This document shows, piece after piece, positions 35,586 through 47,179 of a stretch of DNA of 64,000 nt. Under the pieces are notes generated by a model. It was not told where the DNA came from. It ran no database searches and was given only the letters and a program-made list of their open reading frames with translations. Every line of letters starts with the position of its first letter. Position 1 is the first letter of the stretch. Source of the stretch: Cyathus striatus (taxonomy: Eukaryota; Basidiomycota; Agaricomycetes; Agaricales; Nidulariaceae). A program made the position numbers and the translations under genes. The stretch lies in NCBI GenBank assembly GCA_025738555.1, contig JAOVFP010000011.1, positions 1-64,000 on the forward strand, written 5' to 3'.

Positions 35586-38305
35586 ATGTCTTCCTCAGAC
35601 ACTACCCTCAAACTCAACTGTTATATTTTAGGGGACAACCCCATGACTAAAATTTTTGCGGTCGAGCTTCCGTCCACCATGGCAGTACTCGATCTTCAGA
35701 GGGCCATCAAAGAATCCCGACGTATTGACGCTGTCGCAGGCCTTTGGATCTGGAAGACATCTCTCACTGTCGATTCGAACTTCGGTAACAGTATTACCAA
35801 CCTCAGGCTTAAAAAAAATGACGCATTAAATCCCATGTATGAATTGTCAAATATTTTTCCAACACACCCCCCTAAGAGACACATCAACATTATTGTTGAA
35901 ACTGTCAGTGAGTGCTACGTATCAATCTTCCCAGGCTTCTTCTAACAGGCATTAGCCGTTAAACAGGAACTTAGACCTAGCGACCTTGAGCTCACATGTT
36001 ACATTGCCGGCGAAGACCCTGAAAGGTTATTCAAGATCAAGATTTCATCTGCAGAGTTAGTTTCTGGCCTCCAGATGGCAGTTAAAATGACCAGAGATCC
36101 CATTTTCCGTGACTTTGATCCTCTCGATATTCACCTCTGGTGTTCAATGATATCTACCGGCGAAAATTATAAGGAATTTTGTGGAAACCTTGTACTTGCC
36201 AGCGAAGGCAACCTGAAAAGTGACACGCCGCTATATACGATTTTCCCGGATCCCCTGCCCAGTAGCATGGTTCATGTAGTTATTCAGCCACGTAAGTGTA
36301 ATATATCTATCTTCAGATTTCATAAAATGACTATAATTGTATTCATCTTTGTGCACATTACTTCTTACAGCGGTCCAACAAGGACCTCGCGACCTTGAGC
36401 TCACATGTTACATTGCCGGTGAAGACCCTGGAAAGTTATTCACGATCAAGATTTCGCCTGTAGAGTTGGTTTCTGGCCTCCAGAGGGCGGTCAAAACGAT
36501 CAGAGATCCCGTTTTCCGTGACTTTGATCCTCTCCATATTCACCTCTGGTGTTCAATGATATCTATTGGCGAAAATTTCATGGAGGATATCGGAAAGCTT
36601 GAACTCGCCGACAAAGATTGCCTGCAAAGTAAGACACAGTTATCTACGATTTTCCCGGATCCTCTGCCCAATAATGTTGTTCATGTGGTCATTCAGCGAC
36701 GTGAGTGTAGTGCATCTATCTTCAACCTTTCATAAAATGACTATCATTCTTACCTTTTGGCATCAGGTCCGGAAGACTTGCATTCTCTATCTCCTTTACG
36801 GAATAAACGGCAAAAAAACATCGAAGCCAGAAAATCACCCAAACCGCCGTCTGCACTTGCCGAACCGAAGGAATTTCAAAACATTCAAGAAAATGCCGAA
36901 GGGTTCTTTGCCTGTGTTCGTCCTCCGAACAGGGAGCCTAAGGTTCCATTGACTCTACTCGACAGCGTATTTGCGAAGTTTGTTGACAATTCTCATGCAA
37001 TTACCCCAACTCGGGAAGCATGCGAAGTTTCTGATGAATTGAGACACCGCATGAATTTGTTTTATGACGATGAAAATCAGCGGGCGGCTGTAGTACGCAA
37101 CATTCTGAAGAAGCTTGGGCTTGAGTTGGTAAACGGAACCATAGGTACAAAACTACCACGGACTGATGGACATATCTGTTCCAATGATCACCCAGTTATC
37201 ATCTTGGAGGTCAAACTCGAGTGTGGCAAGGGGGGAGGAGAACCTATATTCCAATCCCTTCTATATTATGATCTCTTTACTCGGGAGTTTCATCTGTGGG
37301 AAGATGTCTCTTCAATTCACTCTTGCTTCATTATTACTCTAGTTGGTAAGCGTTATAATTGGGTTTCAACTTGAACCTACGTTCATGCAAATTGATTTTA
37401 TATTAGGACCTCGTATAACCTTCGGGGGTTGTGCCTTAACTGATCGGTCCACAATGGAGATCTTTTCTTCCCTTGCGCTTGACTTTCACTTTACCGATGA
37501 TAAGGCGATGGAAGATGTTGCGCGGCATCTAACAGCTTTAAAGATAGCTGTGGACACCTTGAAAGAACGGTATCCAGAAGAAACTTCCCAATCGGTGAAT
37601 CCCAAACCGACTCCTTCCTCTATTAATCGCACCTGTCGACATCCATCCGAGCGCCCATCGAACTTGCCGTCTTCGCAAGCCGCCCTCTCTACCCAAGTTT
37701 CCCCACTTGTCGTTCAAAGCATCTACCCGTACAAAACCACATTTACGCATATAGGCACGAATCAGCTGACGCCATTCACGTATCAAGGGGCATTCATGGA
37801 CGACAAGCCCCTACTTTTCAGAGGGTGTGTGAATAAAGATGATCCTATCCTCATCAAGTTTGTGCGCAGATACGGAAAGGATGTGCATACATGGTTGTCA
37901 GAGCAGGGATTGGCTCCGAAGTTACTCGGATTCGAAGAGCTGTCCGGCGGGTGGTTCATGGTTGTCATGGACCTTTTAGACCAGTCATGGGTCCCCGTAA
38001 GTGATATGGGGGACCGTCTGCCAAGTGGTTTGAAGGAAGCTATTCGCGCTAGCATTGACAAACTCCACGCGAATGATATGGTGCATGGTGACATTTGCGA
38101 AACTAATATTATGATCAAGAGCAATAGCAAAGAGACCAAGTTTATGTTCATAGACTTCGACTGGGCAGGATTGTCTGGCAAGGTTACGTATCCTGGCAAT
38201 ATCAATTGTGCTTCTGTTCTTAAACGTCCAAAGGATGTATACTGTTATATGCCTATTTTATCTCGACATGACATTCATATGTTGAACAACATGGACGAGT
38301 CTTGA
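35586..38305 (+). CDS. Crinkler-like (CRN) protein: triple header, REase-like and kinase-like domains
   Basis: Exons 35586-35903, 35949-36291, 36371-36700, 36767-37345 and 37407-38305 give 822 residues. The first three exons each encode one ubiquitin-like CRN header of about 105 residues: LKLNCYILGDNPMTKIFAVE, then LELTCYIAGEDPERLFKIKI, then LELTCYIAGEDPGKLFTIKI, each ending HVVIQ-like. Headers 2 and 3 are close duplicates. Residues about 380-530 show a PD-(D/E)XK pattern: Asp464 (TDGHI), Glu478 and Lys480 (ILEVK), Gln493. The C-terminus is kinase-like: Lys674 (ILIKF), HGDICETN (752-757), FIDFDWAG with Asp773. CRN proteins with REase plus kinase are a known fungal architecture, considered effectors or weapons in genomic conflict. 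The first intron uses a GTCAGT donor; acceptors at 35948 or 35966 both keep frame. No stop is seen. Confidence 0.85.
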
Positions 38306-38542
38306 TCTTTAAACACTTTCCTTTGCTAGTACTGGCTGTAGTATTATTATTTTTTCATACCCTCACAAGGCACAATAAACTATGTACGAGAGAAAGCCAT
38401 GTCATTCGAAATAGTCGCCCATCGACCTCGTGGCAACACGTCCTCGATCGAGCATTTTGACGTCGGAATAGTAGACACAATTTTACACTGACACACGCGA
38501 TTTGTCAACCATACCGGCACCGTAGCTGGGATAGTATAACAG
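38306..38542. other. intergenic, no gene recognised
   Basis: Short AT-rich 3' flank of the CRN gene. No terminator or repeat is evident. Confidence 0.3.
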
Positions 38543-38719
38543 TCAAATTTCTTCTGTTTCTATATTTGTGACATTACTATAGCACGTAGGACAATATTCG
38601 GATCGGAATGAACCCAAGAGAGAGCAATGAGCGCTTGGAAAAAAAGCACTTCCAACATCGGAACACATTCTCTTATCTGTAAGCACACCGTCCCCAACCT
38701 CGCTCGGTTCGCGAGCAAT

Positions 38720-38990
38720 GAGATTGAGTTTCTTGTTGTCCTCGTCGAGTTGTCGTTGGAGGGCATCGCCGTGGGCTTTGACCCTTTCGCTGTCGATGTC
38801 ATCGATGGAGGGCACGCATGCGCCCATGGCTGCGTGTATTCTCCACTGGAGATGGTGGTCATAGTCGCCCCTACTAAGTAATCAATAAGTTTACTTTCGG
38901 TTCCGTTCCCTTGTTTAATTTAATTAATCCCGGGTCCAATTGGTCTGATTAGTAATACATTAATACGCCTTTAGAGTCTAGACCGGTGAT
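38720..38990 (-). pseudogene. duplicated 5' end of the G-alpha gene (exon 1 and upstream)
   Basis: From 38827 on the minus strand the reading MGACVPSIDD, then [13 protein letters not shown], matches exon 1 of the G-alpha gene at 29226; similarity stops near 38722, before the P-loop. Upstream, 38870-38990 matches the G-alpha 5' flank, including the TTTAATTTAATTAATCCC run and AGACCGGT. The open frame continues to 38543 but with unrelated residues. It is a promoter plus N-terminus fragment without GTPase motifs. Confidence 0.8.
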
Positions 38991-39059
38991 TCAAAGCACT
39001 CATCGATACTCAAGTACTCATCGAATCCCCAACCTACTCATCCTCCGCTTCTTCATTTG

Positions 39060-40515
39060 TCCACCCATATTACTGCTCTCGGTAGATGGCAACATGATCG
39101 TGCTGCTCATTGAATCCACGTCTCCCCGTGGGATGTCCTCCATGCCAGCACAAGGGACTAGCCAACCGGGGACTATGCGTCATACCGGGCGCCGAGGAGC
39201 TGGTTGCTGCTGGAGTAGGCATAGGAAGCTTCGACTCATCCCCTGATAGCGTGATTGTACGCTTCCCGCCTTCGCCTACGACTTTGAATGGACATCCGTC
39301 GTCAACCCCTGCGTTCCTGCCGAATGCGTTTCCAGAATCACTTACAACTGCACTGCCGCCTACAACCGCACCGCTACCAACAACTGCACCACCTCCAACC
39401 ACTGCGTTACCTACCACAGAACCATCACCCACCTCAAACCCACAGAGTGGATGGAGATGCGAAGGATGGCGCAGGCACGGAGGAGGATGAGGAAGAAATA
39501 GTGGGCGATACAGGTGAAGAGTCATGGCCAATTTTCGATCCGAGGAACGGTACGTTTTCCGTTTATTATATTCTATCCTTTCTAATCGTCGCCTTTGCAG
39601 ATCACTTGATCGATAGGTTTCGAGTCGAGGTCGTGAATGGTGATTCTGGTACCGAGAAAAGTGAGTTACTCATGCTCATGCATGTACCTCTTTGCTGACC
39701 TCTTTCTGTAGGTGATACAGCGGTTGCTGGCCCTTCTACTGTCAAGCTCGATACACTCCTACTTCCCCCACCTCCCGCGATGTCGCCCTCGATGGGTTTT
39801 GCTAACCTGTAACGCCAGTCACAGGTGCTAGCGTCATCATAGGCTCCAACAATCCATCGATTCTGGAAATGCTAGGAGTTGAGCTGGGTCTAGGGAAGGG
39901 CAAAGGCAAGGAGTGGGCCGTGGACATCGACCCTGGCATGGAGGAATGTTTGGGGTCGCCTCAGATGAGCTGGAGCACGTTTACGCGTAGGGATTCATTC
40001 GAGGTCAGCCGGTTGCTGAGGGAAGAGGAATAGGAGGTGGTGGTTGAGGCGGAAGTGTTGCCACCGAATACGCTTACGGTGACTTTGTCACCGCATGACC
40101 ATCCACTGATACCGTCTGCGTCTGGAGATGGTGGCGTCGAGATGGACATCCCGCTCACGCATTCGATTCATGGTCTTGGAGAGGAGAGACACCCGTCTGT
40201 TCCCCTACACGAAGATCATTCTCCTCTTTCGTTTATTGCTTCGTTGCCAGCTCCTCTACCCACCACTCTCAACACCAAGTCCGCCTATACGCACTCCGCC
40301 CCGCCTAAGCCAATCTCTCCCCTTTCCCCAAGACCTCAGCCCACGGGAGACTTTCCATTCGGTAATAACACGCCTTTGTCGCCTCTCACTTCCCTGCCAT
40401 CACCGCATCGTTCCTGCTGCCGACCTCGCTGTTCCCCGATACACGAGACCCCCTGCCAAACCTGGAGCACAAGCATTCGATATTGTCGTCTCCGATGGTT
40501 GATGGTAGGATCGTA
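39060..40515 (+). pseudogene. SET3-like gene, C-terminal part, broken copy D
   Basis: 39280-39430 is the Thr/Pro/Ala-rich linker; 39440-39700 reads an acidic EEDEEEIVGDTGEESWPIF stretch with introns (GTACGTTTTCC and GTGAGTTAC donors) and DHLIDRFRVEVV. 39715-40510 carries the tail: a GVELGLGKGKGKE-like segment, QMSWSTFTRRDSFEVSRLL, DIPLTHSIHGLGEE and PLSFIASLPAPLPTTLNTKS. A stop near 40030 and frame changes break it. The SET domain is absent. It joins ABC transporter sequence near 40680. Confidence 0.6.
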
Positions 40516-40689
40516 GTGAGATTCTCGAAGCCCATGAAGGACATGATGAATGTTGAGGCGGCGAGTGCATCGATGTATCATGGGTCGTGATATGAAATAG
40601 TTTGATACGCATCTTGGTGGAAACGACGATGCTGAGGGTCCTCTTGGAGCTGCTGGCCTTATGGCTAAATTCAACTGGTTCGTACCTTC

Positions 40690-41690
40690 CCTTCACTCTA
40701 TCTTCTCATTAACTAACTGTATCACAGTGAAACGGACGAAGTTCACGCAGCATTTTCCCTAGCCTTAGGCAACCTCCTCCAATACCTCACAACCAACCTC
40801 ACCTGCCTCGTTCTGGCCTTCACGCACTCTTGGTCTCTCACCCTCGTAAACCTCTCTGCCGTTCCCCTCCTCGTCTCCCCCTTACCAGCTTCAGAACGCA
40901 CATACACAGGTGTAGCAGCAACCCTCCTCTCCCGCGCCGCAACAATCATTGCAGCCGTCAAATCCTTCAATGCCCAACCGCACGAAACCCGGCTCGCATC
41001 CTCCTCCTCCTTCTCCCTAGACAGCGCCACCCGAAACATCAACCTCGTCTGGGCAGCAATCAGCGTCTCCGCCCAATTCGTCATGACGGCTATGTTCGTC
41101 TAGATTCTGGTTCGGTGCCAAGCCTGTGCGTGACAGTAAAGCATCCGCAGTAGACGTTATGGCTGTATTCTGGGCTTGCTTGATCGCTAAAGCATGTGCG
41201 TTTCACAGTTCATCACAGTCGCAAAGGGCAAATTCGCCATAGTCGAACTACTATCTGTTCTCCTGGAGAACACCACTCCACCCGCTCCAAGACCGACATC
41301 AGCCAACGACCCCATCACACCACGCACAACCACCACAACCACCACATTTTCATTTACCATCTCCAAACCCCGTGCACCAAAATCCACTTACAGAAGTTCA
41401 CAGGCGAACTCGCCTTACGCGCTGTATTATTCTCCTACCCCTCTCATCCAGACACCCACGTTCTCAAGGACGCATCCCTCTTCCTCTCCGCTGGCGAACT
41501 CACTTTCATCGTCAGTGCTTCTGGGAGCGGTAAGAGCACCATCGCCCAACTCCTTCTCGGAATGTACGCTCCTCAGGAAGGCAGTGTCTGCCTAGATGAA
41601 CAGGATATTTGGTATCTCGACAAGTTTTTCCCCCGCTCCCGCGCTCCTTCATACAATCATGAGTACAGCATTCGGGCCTAAAAGGCCTAG
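40690..41690 (+). pseudogene. MDR/Ste6-type ABC transporter fragment
   Basis: 40735-41100 encodes transmembrane helices of an ABC exporter (LLQYLTTNLTCLVLAFTHSW, SLTLVNLSAVPLLV, LVWAAISVSAQFVMTAMFV) ending at a stop near 41101; 41130-41260 continues DVMAVFWACLIAKA and QFITVAKGKFAIVELL. 41405-41600 carries GELALRAVLFSYPSHPD, Walker A in SASGSGKSTIAQLLLG and a Q-loop-like LDEQD. It then loses similarity. Broken by stops and frame changes. In Ste6-like proteins this is the first transmembrane block and nucleotide-binding domain. Confidence 0.72.
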
Positions 41691-41699
41691 CTATGGTAC

Positions 41700-42900
41700 T
41701 ACTCTCCAACTCGACCACAAGATTCGTGATTTCCCAGTCCTGGTCCCATGGCACCCTACATGTGAGGATGGTATTCTGAACACAAAGCTCGAGTCGTGGT
41801 TGATCCTTTTCACAAGGAAAACCAGTACGTCCTCTTCTTCCTCATTCATATCCGCTGAACTTATGAATAATAGCGCTCTTGAACCTCTGCTGTGCATGTT
41901 TCGCTCAGGCACTCTCCGAGACTCCATGCGATCTGTCGAAACATAGGTTTATACCCTCCGTGGTGACTATATACCGCTCTGCGTGGAGGATAAGTTAGAT
42001 GCTTGAGATTGTGTGGGATTCGCCCCAGCCCATAAGGTGTCGTATGAACATTTGGTGAAGTCGGACGTTGTCTGCTGCTGTGGGTCTTTTGCATCTTTCG
42101 AGGCGAAGTTTGATCACATCCTCGATATACACATTTCACATCTCCATTCTTTCAGATACTAGATGTTCCATCTAACGACGCATACGCTGAGCCACTGTAC
42201 CCCATGTGCCAGACCCGTTAATGACAGTTCAAGCTTTCGCTCTAACACTAGGCTTGCGCTGCCCGCTGCCTTCGTTCTCCCAGCATTATCGAGCTTCTTT
42301 TCGTAGGAGTTGATCATGCTGAAGGCTCACCGGAACGTATCTGATCTTTAGTGAACACTGTCGAGACAGTGTTAGATAGGGTTTCACCTACACTTGTGTC
42401 GAGCACTTATTAGCACTCTCGACGCTGCTCAGTGCTATTCATCACTGCCTCGAAGCCGTTTTTCCTTTCATTTTGGTTTCTCAGCATTGCGAGCCTGAAG
42501 GGCTACCCCTCCCAAGATTCCTTCGTGATGTACGATATGAGTGCTGCTACAAGAAGGACATGAGGGACTACGTGGAACGCTTCCTTGATTATGGCTGTAT
42601 ACCATGGACCGACGCTCAGTGTTGTTTATCATTGTCCTGAAACTGCTTTTCCTTCTGTTCTTGTTTCTCGGTGTTGGGAGTCTCAAGCCCCTCTGCTCAA
42701 GGCTTCTTTGTGTTGTATGATGTAATCAAAGGGCTGTAGCATGTGTGCCTGTGGATGCAAGTGAGATATGCAAGTGAGATGGACAATAGCCACCGGTTAC
42801 TATTACTAACGAAGTTTTCAGGTTTCACACTATAGTATCATGTAAAGCTGTGATATATAATTATCTGCATATGTAGACCACATTTGAAATACGGTACAAG
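41700..42900. other. intergenic with a roughly 190-bp imperfect tandem duplication
   Basis: No gene recognised. The stretch 42422-42540 (GACGCTGCTCAGTGCTATTC) and 42612-42730 (GACGCTCAGTGTTGTTTATC) are diverged copies with a period of about 190 bp, including CTTTTCCTTC, TTGTTTCTC and GCTTCTTTGTG-like elements. Confidence 0.45.
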
Positions 42901-42904
42901 CTAT

Positions 42905-43610
42905 CAGTCAGAGTCTGCTTCAGACTCTATACCCGAACTATCTACGTCAGAACTCCAATCTATGCCGTCTTTCGACCCGTTCATGAACAGGTTGGCAGGA
43001 GTGTCGCGAAGCGCTTCTTCAGGTATTACATCATATTCATTACACATGAATCTATGCCATTGATAGTGGCGTCGGATTTTGTCTACATCCTCCAAGTCAA
43101 CAATACCGAATAGCTTGCACATCACTTCAAAAATTTCTTTTTGTTCATGGAAATCGTTCATTTTTTTTAACGGAATCATTCGTAGAGAAAATAAACAGAA
43201 AGTCTCGTGTATTGTGTTCGCGACGTATAGGGAAGCAAATCAGGCTAGGAACATAAAGTTGAGATGACGAATATTGTAATATAAGTGGTCAGTCTGACTA
43301 GACGTACGGATCATTCTTATATTTCTCATCGAACCCTAGCGTTTTCCATTTTTTGAATAATGTCCCGTCCACCTTTTCAACACGAAATCTCAGTTTGTAC
43401 TTGCGACTGATCTCATTCATCGTTAATGTCCATCCTGCCACGTAGGCTGGAACCATTATTGGTTTCTTCGTAAGCCCGTATATCAATCTAGAACAGACTT
43501 TAGGTATGTCATCTATGTTGGTAGTTACTGGGAAAAGGTTGTCATAGCTAAATGCATCAATGTTAGATCACCATAAAACCATAGTTAATGGGTAATACTT
43601 GCTCTGTACG
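42905..43610 (-). CDS. small hypothetical protein, acidic C-terminus (two or more exons)
   Basis: The minus-strand exon about 43546-43304 reads YDNLFPVTTNIDDIPKVCSR to GTLFKKWKTLGFDEKYKNDP and ends at a GTACGT donor. A later exon from about 43180 to 42905 reads IPLKKMNDFHEQKEIFEVMC to DSSGIESEADSD and a stop. The first exon and start codon could not be fixed: the ATG near 43624 does not join in frame. No domain is recognised; the Asp/Ser-rich acidic tail is notable. Confidence in a real gene is moderate because both exons have balanced composition and plausible splice sites. Confidence 0.4.
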
Positions 43611-43619
43611 AAGCATAGC

Positions 43620-45800
43620 TAGGTTGATAAAGGATGATTCCCAGTGAAAAGTCGGTCCAGCCGAATCGAGCGAAGAACGGGCTAAAAACGGGCCATAGCG
43701 AGCAGATCCAGCTGATATCAGCAGGATCGTTGACGCTCGCTTCGGCTCGATTTTTTTTTCAAATGCTCAATTCAATCGAGCTTAGTCGAGCCAGTGTGGA
43801 GGGAGTAGTTGGTACACTGGTATAACCCAGTACTATACTTATATGTTGATTTACTTCGTTTCATTTATCATCCAACTCTAATTACCTATTTCTACTTACT
43901 CTAACTTCATATCTACTTATTTCTATTCTCTTACTTTGTTTCTACGACGCACGGTGCAAACAGTGTGTCGAGTTTCTGTGTTCTCGTTCCTTTGTGTGGA
44001 CTTAGAGACGCGGCGCGGTCTGACCAAATACTGGGAAGCCGATGCCAAACAACACGTGACGCGCGTATGCGCTGTTGCGTCTCGCCTATGCTACAACACG
44101 TTCCACTTACTGCTTTCCGTATTACTCGCTGCTTTTACTTGCTCTCGCGTTCTCTAGGCTTCGTGTATGTGTCCTCAAGGCCTGTAAAGACGACGCTCGG
44201 ACTCTCTGGGCATTGTGCGCCCTTCAGATGGTTCAAGACGCTAGGGTTTAGGGTTACACACCCTCTCAAGACCCCTTTTCTTTGTCCTCAAGCCTCTCGT
44301 TTGGTCTCCAAGACTGATGCTCACATGCAGCCATACGGTGACCGGGTCTCTACCCTCATCGTGTGATACTCCGATTGGTGGAAGGGCAGGGAGTTGGGTC
44401 GAGGTCATTGGGTTAACTATAATCCGTTCGTTTTATTTCAAATTCTTCTTGATCATTCTTTTTCTTTTTCAATTCATTATCGTCACCCGCATTTTTCCGC
44501 TACGTTACACATGTCTTCTTCTTTCCTTCTCTTTCCGATATTCCGACCTACTGGTGTCCGACGACAGAGCACCCCGCCACCTACCACGTGTTGTCGAGCC
44601 GCAGCCTAGTCCACTGCGCAGTTACTTTGGGAGGGTAACTAATCGTCATCTCCAATGTCGTGCGTTTCGTGGTAATGTCAAGAGCGAGTCGCCATCGTCA
44701 TACATGGTGTCGAGGAGTACTGGGGAGTGGTATGTTTGTCTATTCATCTTCTATGGTTCAAACACGGTCTCTCCTTCATTACCATACGTCCGTTACCTTA
44801 CCGTTTCTTGTTTTGTTGTTATCTTTCGTTCCTTGTCTTCAATTTCATATGATTTCCTTACGTTACCAATTTCCTGGGCTCTGGCGACGTGAGAGCACGC
44901 GTACGTTATTCCCTTTCGATTACTGTTCATGTATATACCTCGAGTTAGGACTCGAGAGAAATCTCACCTCCCTTTTGACTTAATCTGCGCGCGCTTGCTG
45001 AGTCTATCCAGCTACGAAGCTGAGAGGAAGTGTCAACTGAATTAATCAATTCTATTAAGCTAAGTTCTTGTTACTATCTCACTTGCTAACTACTCTGTTC
45101 TAGGATTTTGTAGTTATACTTCATCGGTCAGGTGTGACGCTCGCTACGCGTCTTCGAGTTATCTCCACCACACCAGGTAAGTCTCAAATCAGCAGAATTA
45201 AATAAAATAGACAATCTATTAGAATCTATTCTATTTCTACTCTACAGGTAAAATATCGAGCACCATCAAGCAGAATCTAGCAGCATCAAGCACAATAGAG
45301 ACCAAGAAAGTCATTCCCGCTCGTTCTCTCCTTCCACAACAACAAGAGAAGTATCGAGCACTATCAAGCGTTGTCAAGCGATGTCGAGCGCTATCGAGTG
45401 TTGTCAAGCGTGTATCGAGCCTTACCAAGCGTCCTCCCCTGTCCTGCTGCTCGCTCCCCTGCTGCTCTGCTCCCCTTGCTGCTCCGTTCTCCCTGCTGCT
45501 CCGTTCCCCTGCTGCTCCGCTCCCCCTGCTCCAGCACTCCCCCCTCTCCCATTCCTCCTGCCCCCCGCCTCGCTCCTCCTGCCCCCTTGTTCCTCCACTC
45601 CGCTTACCTGCTCCTCCACCTCCCTCGTTCTGTTATTCCGCTCTTCCCTCCCTCCCCTCGTTTCCTAAAATTACCATTTGTTAGTTAGTAGACTAAAATG
45701 AAATAATAAATACGTACTTCTCTGTACTGTTTTCACTGAAACACCTGAAGAGAAAACCTCGTTAGTATATCCGAGTTTTGCCAGTACAACATTCGCGTTC
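43620..45800. other. intergenic, low-complexity and repeat-rich, no gene recognised
   Basis: 43650-43800 repeats CGAGC/GCTCG words (for example GCTCGCTTCGGCTCGA). 45245-45430 is built from a ten-base word TCGAGCACTATCAAGC and variants, about a dozen copies. 45430-45670 is CT-rich with repeats of CCTGCTGCTCCG. ORFs here are by-products of that composition. Decayed retroelement sequence is possible but I found no reverse transcriptase or integrase motif. Confidence 0.45.
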
Positions 45801-46985
45801 TTATCGTTTCCGACCTATACCCCTGGCCTTCTTCGCAGCTGTTTTGCTAGGCATCGCATATTTCTCATGAACAGTTAGCTGCTGTGTTATAGGAATTATG
45901 AAACTCATAATTCACCTTTTGACCTTCTGTCCCTAAACCCTCCCATACAACTTGGAACTCTTCTTCTGTTCCAGTGGGGTGCGTGGCTTTCCACTCTAAT
46001 TTGCAATTGTTTCTGGAATACATTAGCCAAGGTCTCGAAGAGAAACTAATACTAAATTAGCAGTTTTTGCCTTGCCCACGACAGCTATTCTTGATTTGCA
46101 AGTCTTGGACGCTCCTGTGGATTTAGCTGCAGGGTTAACAGTATCTGCGTCCTACTTGCCATTAGTTATCGCCAACGCGAGATGACAAAGCGATACTGAC
46201 CTTTGCTACCAATGTTCCTGCGTGACTTGCGCTCCCAGCATCCGAGGAACTCTCCATTGCAGGGTTACCTTCGTTTGGGGATGTGGGGGACGACGCGATG
46301 TCGGTAATGGTAGGCTGAGTAGCGGGGGAAGTGATTGTAGCTGCCTCCTGGCCAATGCTTAGTGATGTGCTGGTGTGGGATGTAATTGAAAGCTACTGTT
46401 ACTTACTGTGGATTTCAACGAGAGGTCTATAGCATCTTCGATCTACGTGGTGTTAGTTATCGCGAATGCAAGATCATGAAGCGATACCATCATACTGACC
46501 ATTGTAGCCGATGTTCTTGCACAACCCAAGCTCCCTGCGCATGAGGAACCCCCATTTGGGGACGTGAGCAATGACTCATCTTCAATGGTAGCGGGGGCAG
46601 TGCTTGTCATAGTGTTCTGGTCAATCACAGTTGTAGCTCGTGTTGCATTGTTAGAAGTTGAGCCTGAGATAGATGATGGTGAAGTACTAGAAGTTGTTAC
46701 AGTGCCATCGATTGTGGGAGAGGTATCGCCCTCAAAAAGTCCAGAACTATAAAAGGTGTTAGCCTGAAATAAACAGAAAAAAAACGTTTACAGCGGCCCA
46801 AGACCCGAAGGCTTGGAAACTGGTGCTGTCGTTCTGCGGGATGAGCTTGGTGTACTTGTGGATGACAATTCATCATCAAAAATATTTAAACTACAATAAT
46901 CGTCAGCCTAAAACTTGAACGTGGAAACAGGAACGTACTTACAGTGGGTTTTCAAGTGGGGGGGTACAGCTGTTTGCATAATAGA
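45801..46985 (-). CDS. Ser/Thr-rich hypothetical protein with duplicated exon-intron modules
   Basis: Exons read on the minus strand: about 46890-46790 (DDELSSTSTPSSSRRTTAP), 46748-46500 (GDTSPTIDGTVTTSSTSP to GCARTSATM), 46442-46408 (EDAIDLSLKST), 46350-46201 (AATITSPATQPTITD to AGTLVAK), 46151-46050, then a KLEWKATHPTGTEEEFQ segment and a last exon ending YAMPSKTAAKKARGIGRKR with its stop at 45801. The introns at 46499-46443 and 46200-46152 are clearly related (both GTCAGTAT, with CGATAACTAA before the acceptor), so an exon-intron-exon block was duplicated in tandem. The basic end looks like a nuclear localisation signal. The start and first exon are not fixed and no domain is recognised. 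Confidence 0.45.
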
Positions 46986-47179
46986 CTGCAGTGCTGATTT
47001 GTCAAATACATGTTTGTAACTGTATTTTATTTGATGAAATATGCGCAAAGTGTGACAGTGTCACGCTTTGAGATAAGAGATTGATGAAGTCGAGATGAAG
47101 TTGGGGCCCAAGGGGTGCGTCTGAGTCCCGACTGCATCGGTGCCGTTGTGTCGAACGAATGCCATAACTGCTTTCTTCA

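Noticed and set aside
44245..44265. Telomere-like CTAGGGTTTAGGGTTACAC
   Set aside because: Two imperfect units only, no array.
45371..45688. ORFs of 95-105 codons rich in Pro, Leu, Ser and Cys
   Set aside because: They come from a CCTGCTGCTCCG-like low-complexity tract.
47053..47078. Near-palindrome upstream of the mariner transposase as a possible TIR or operator
   Set aside because: No matching copy downstream of the gene and no known role; noted only.
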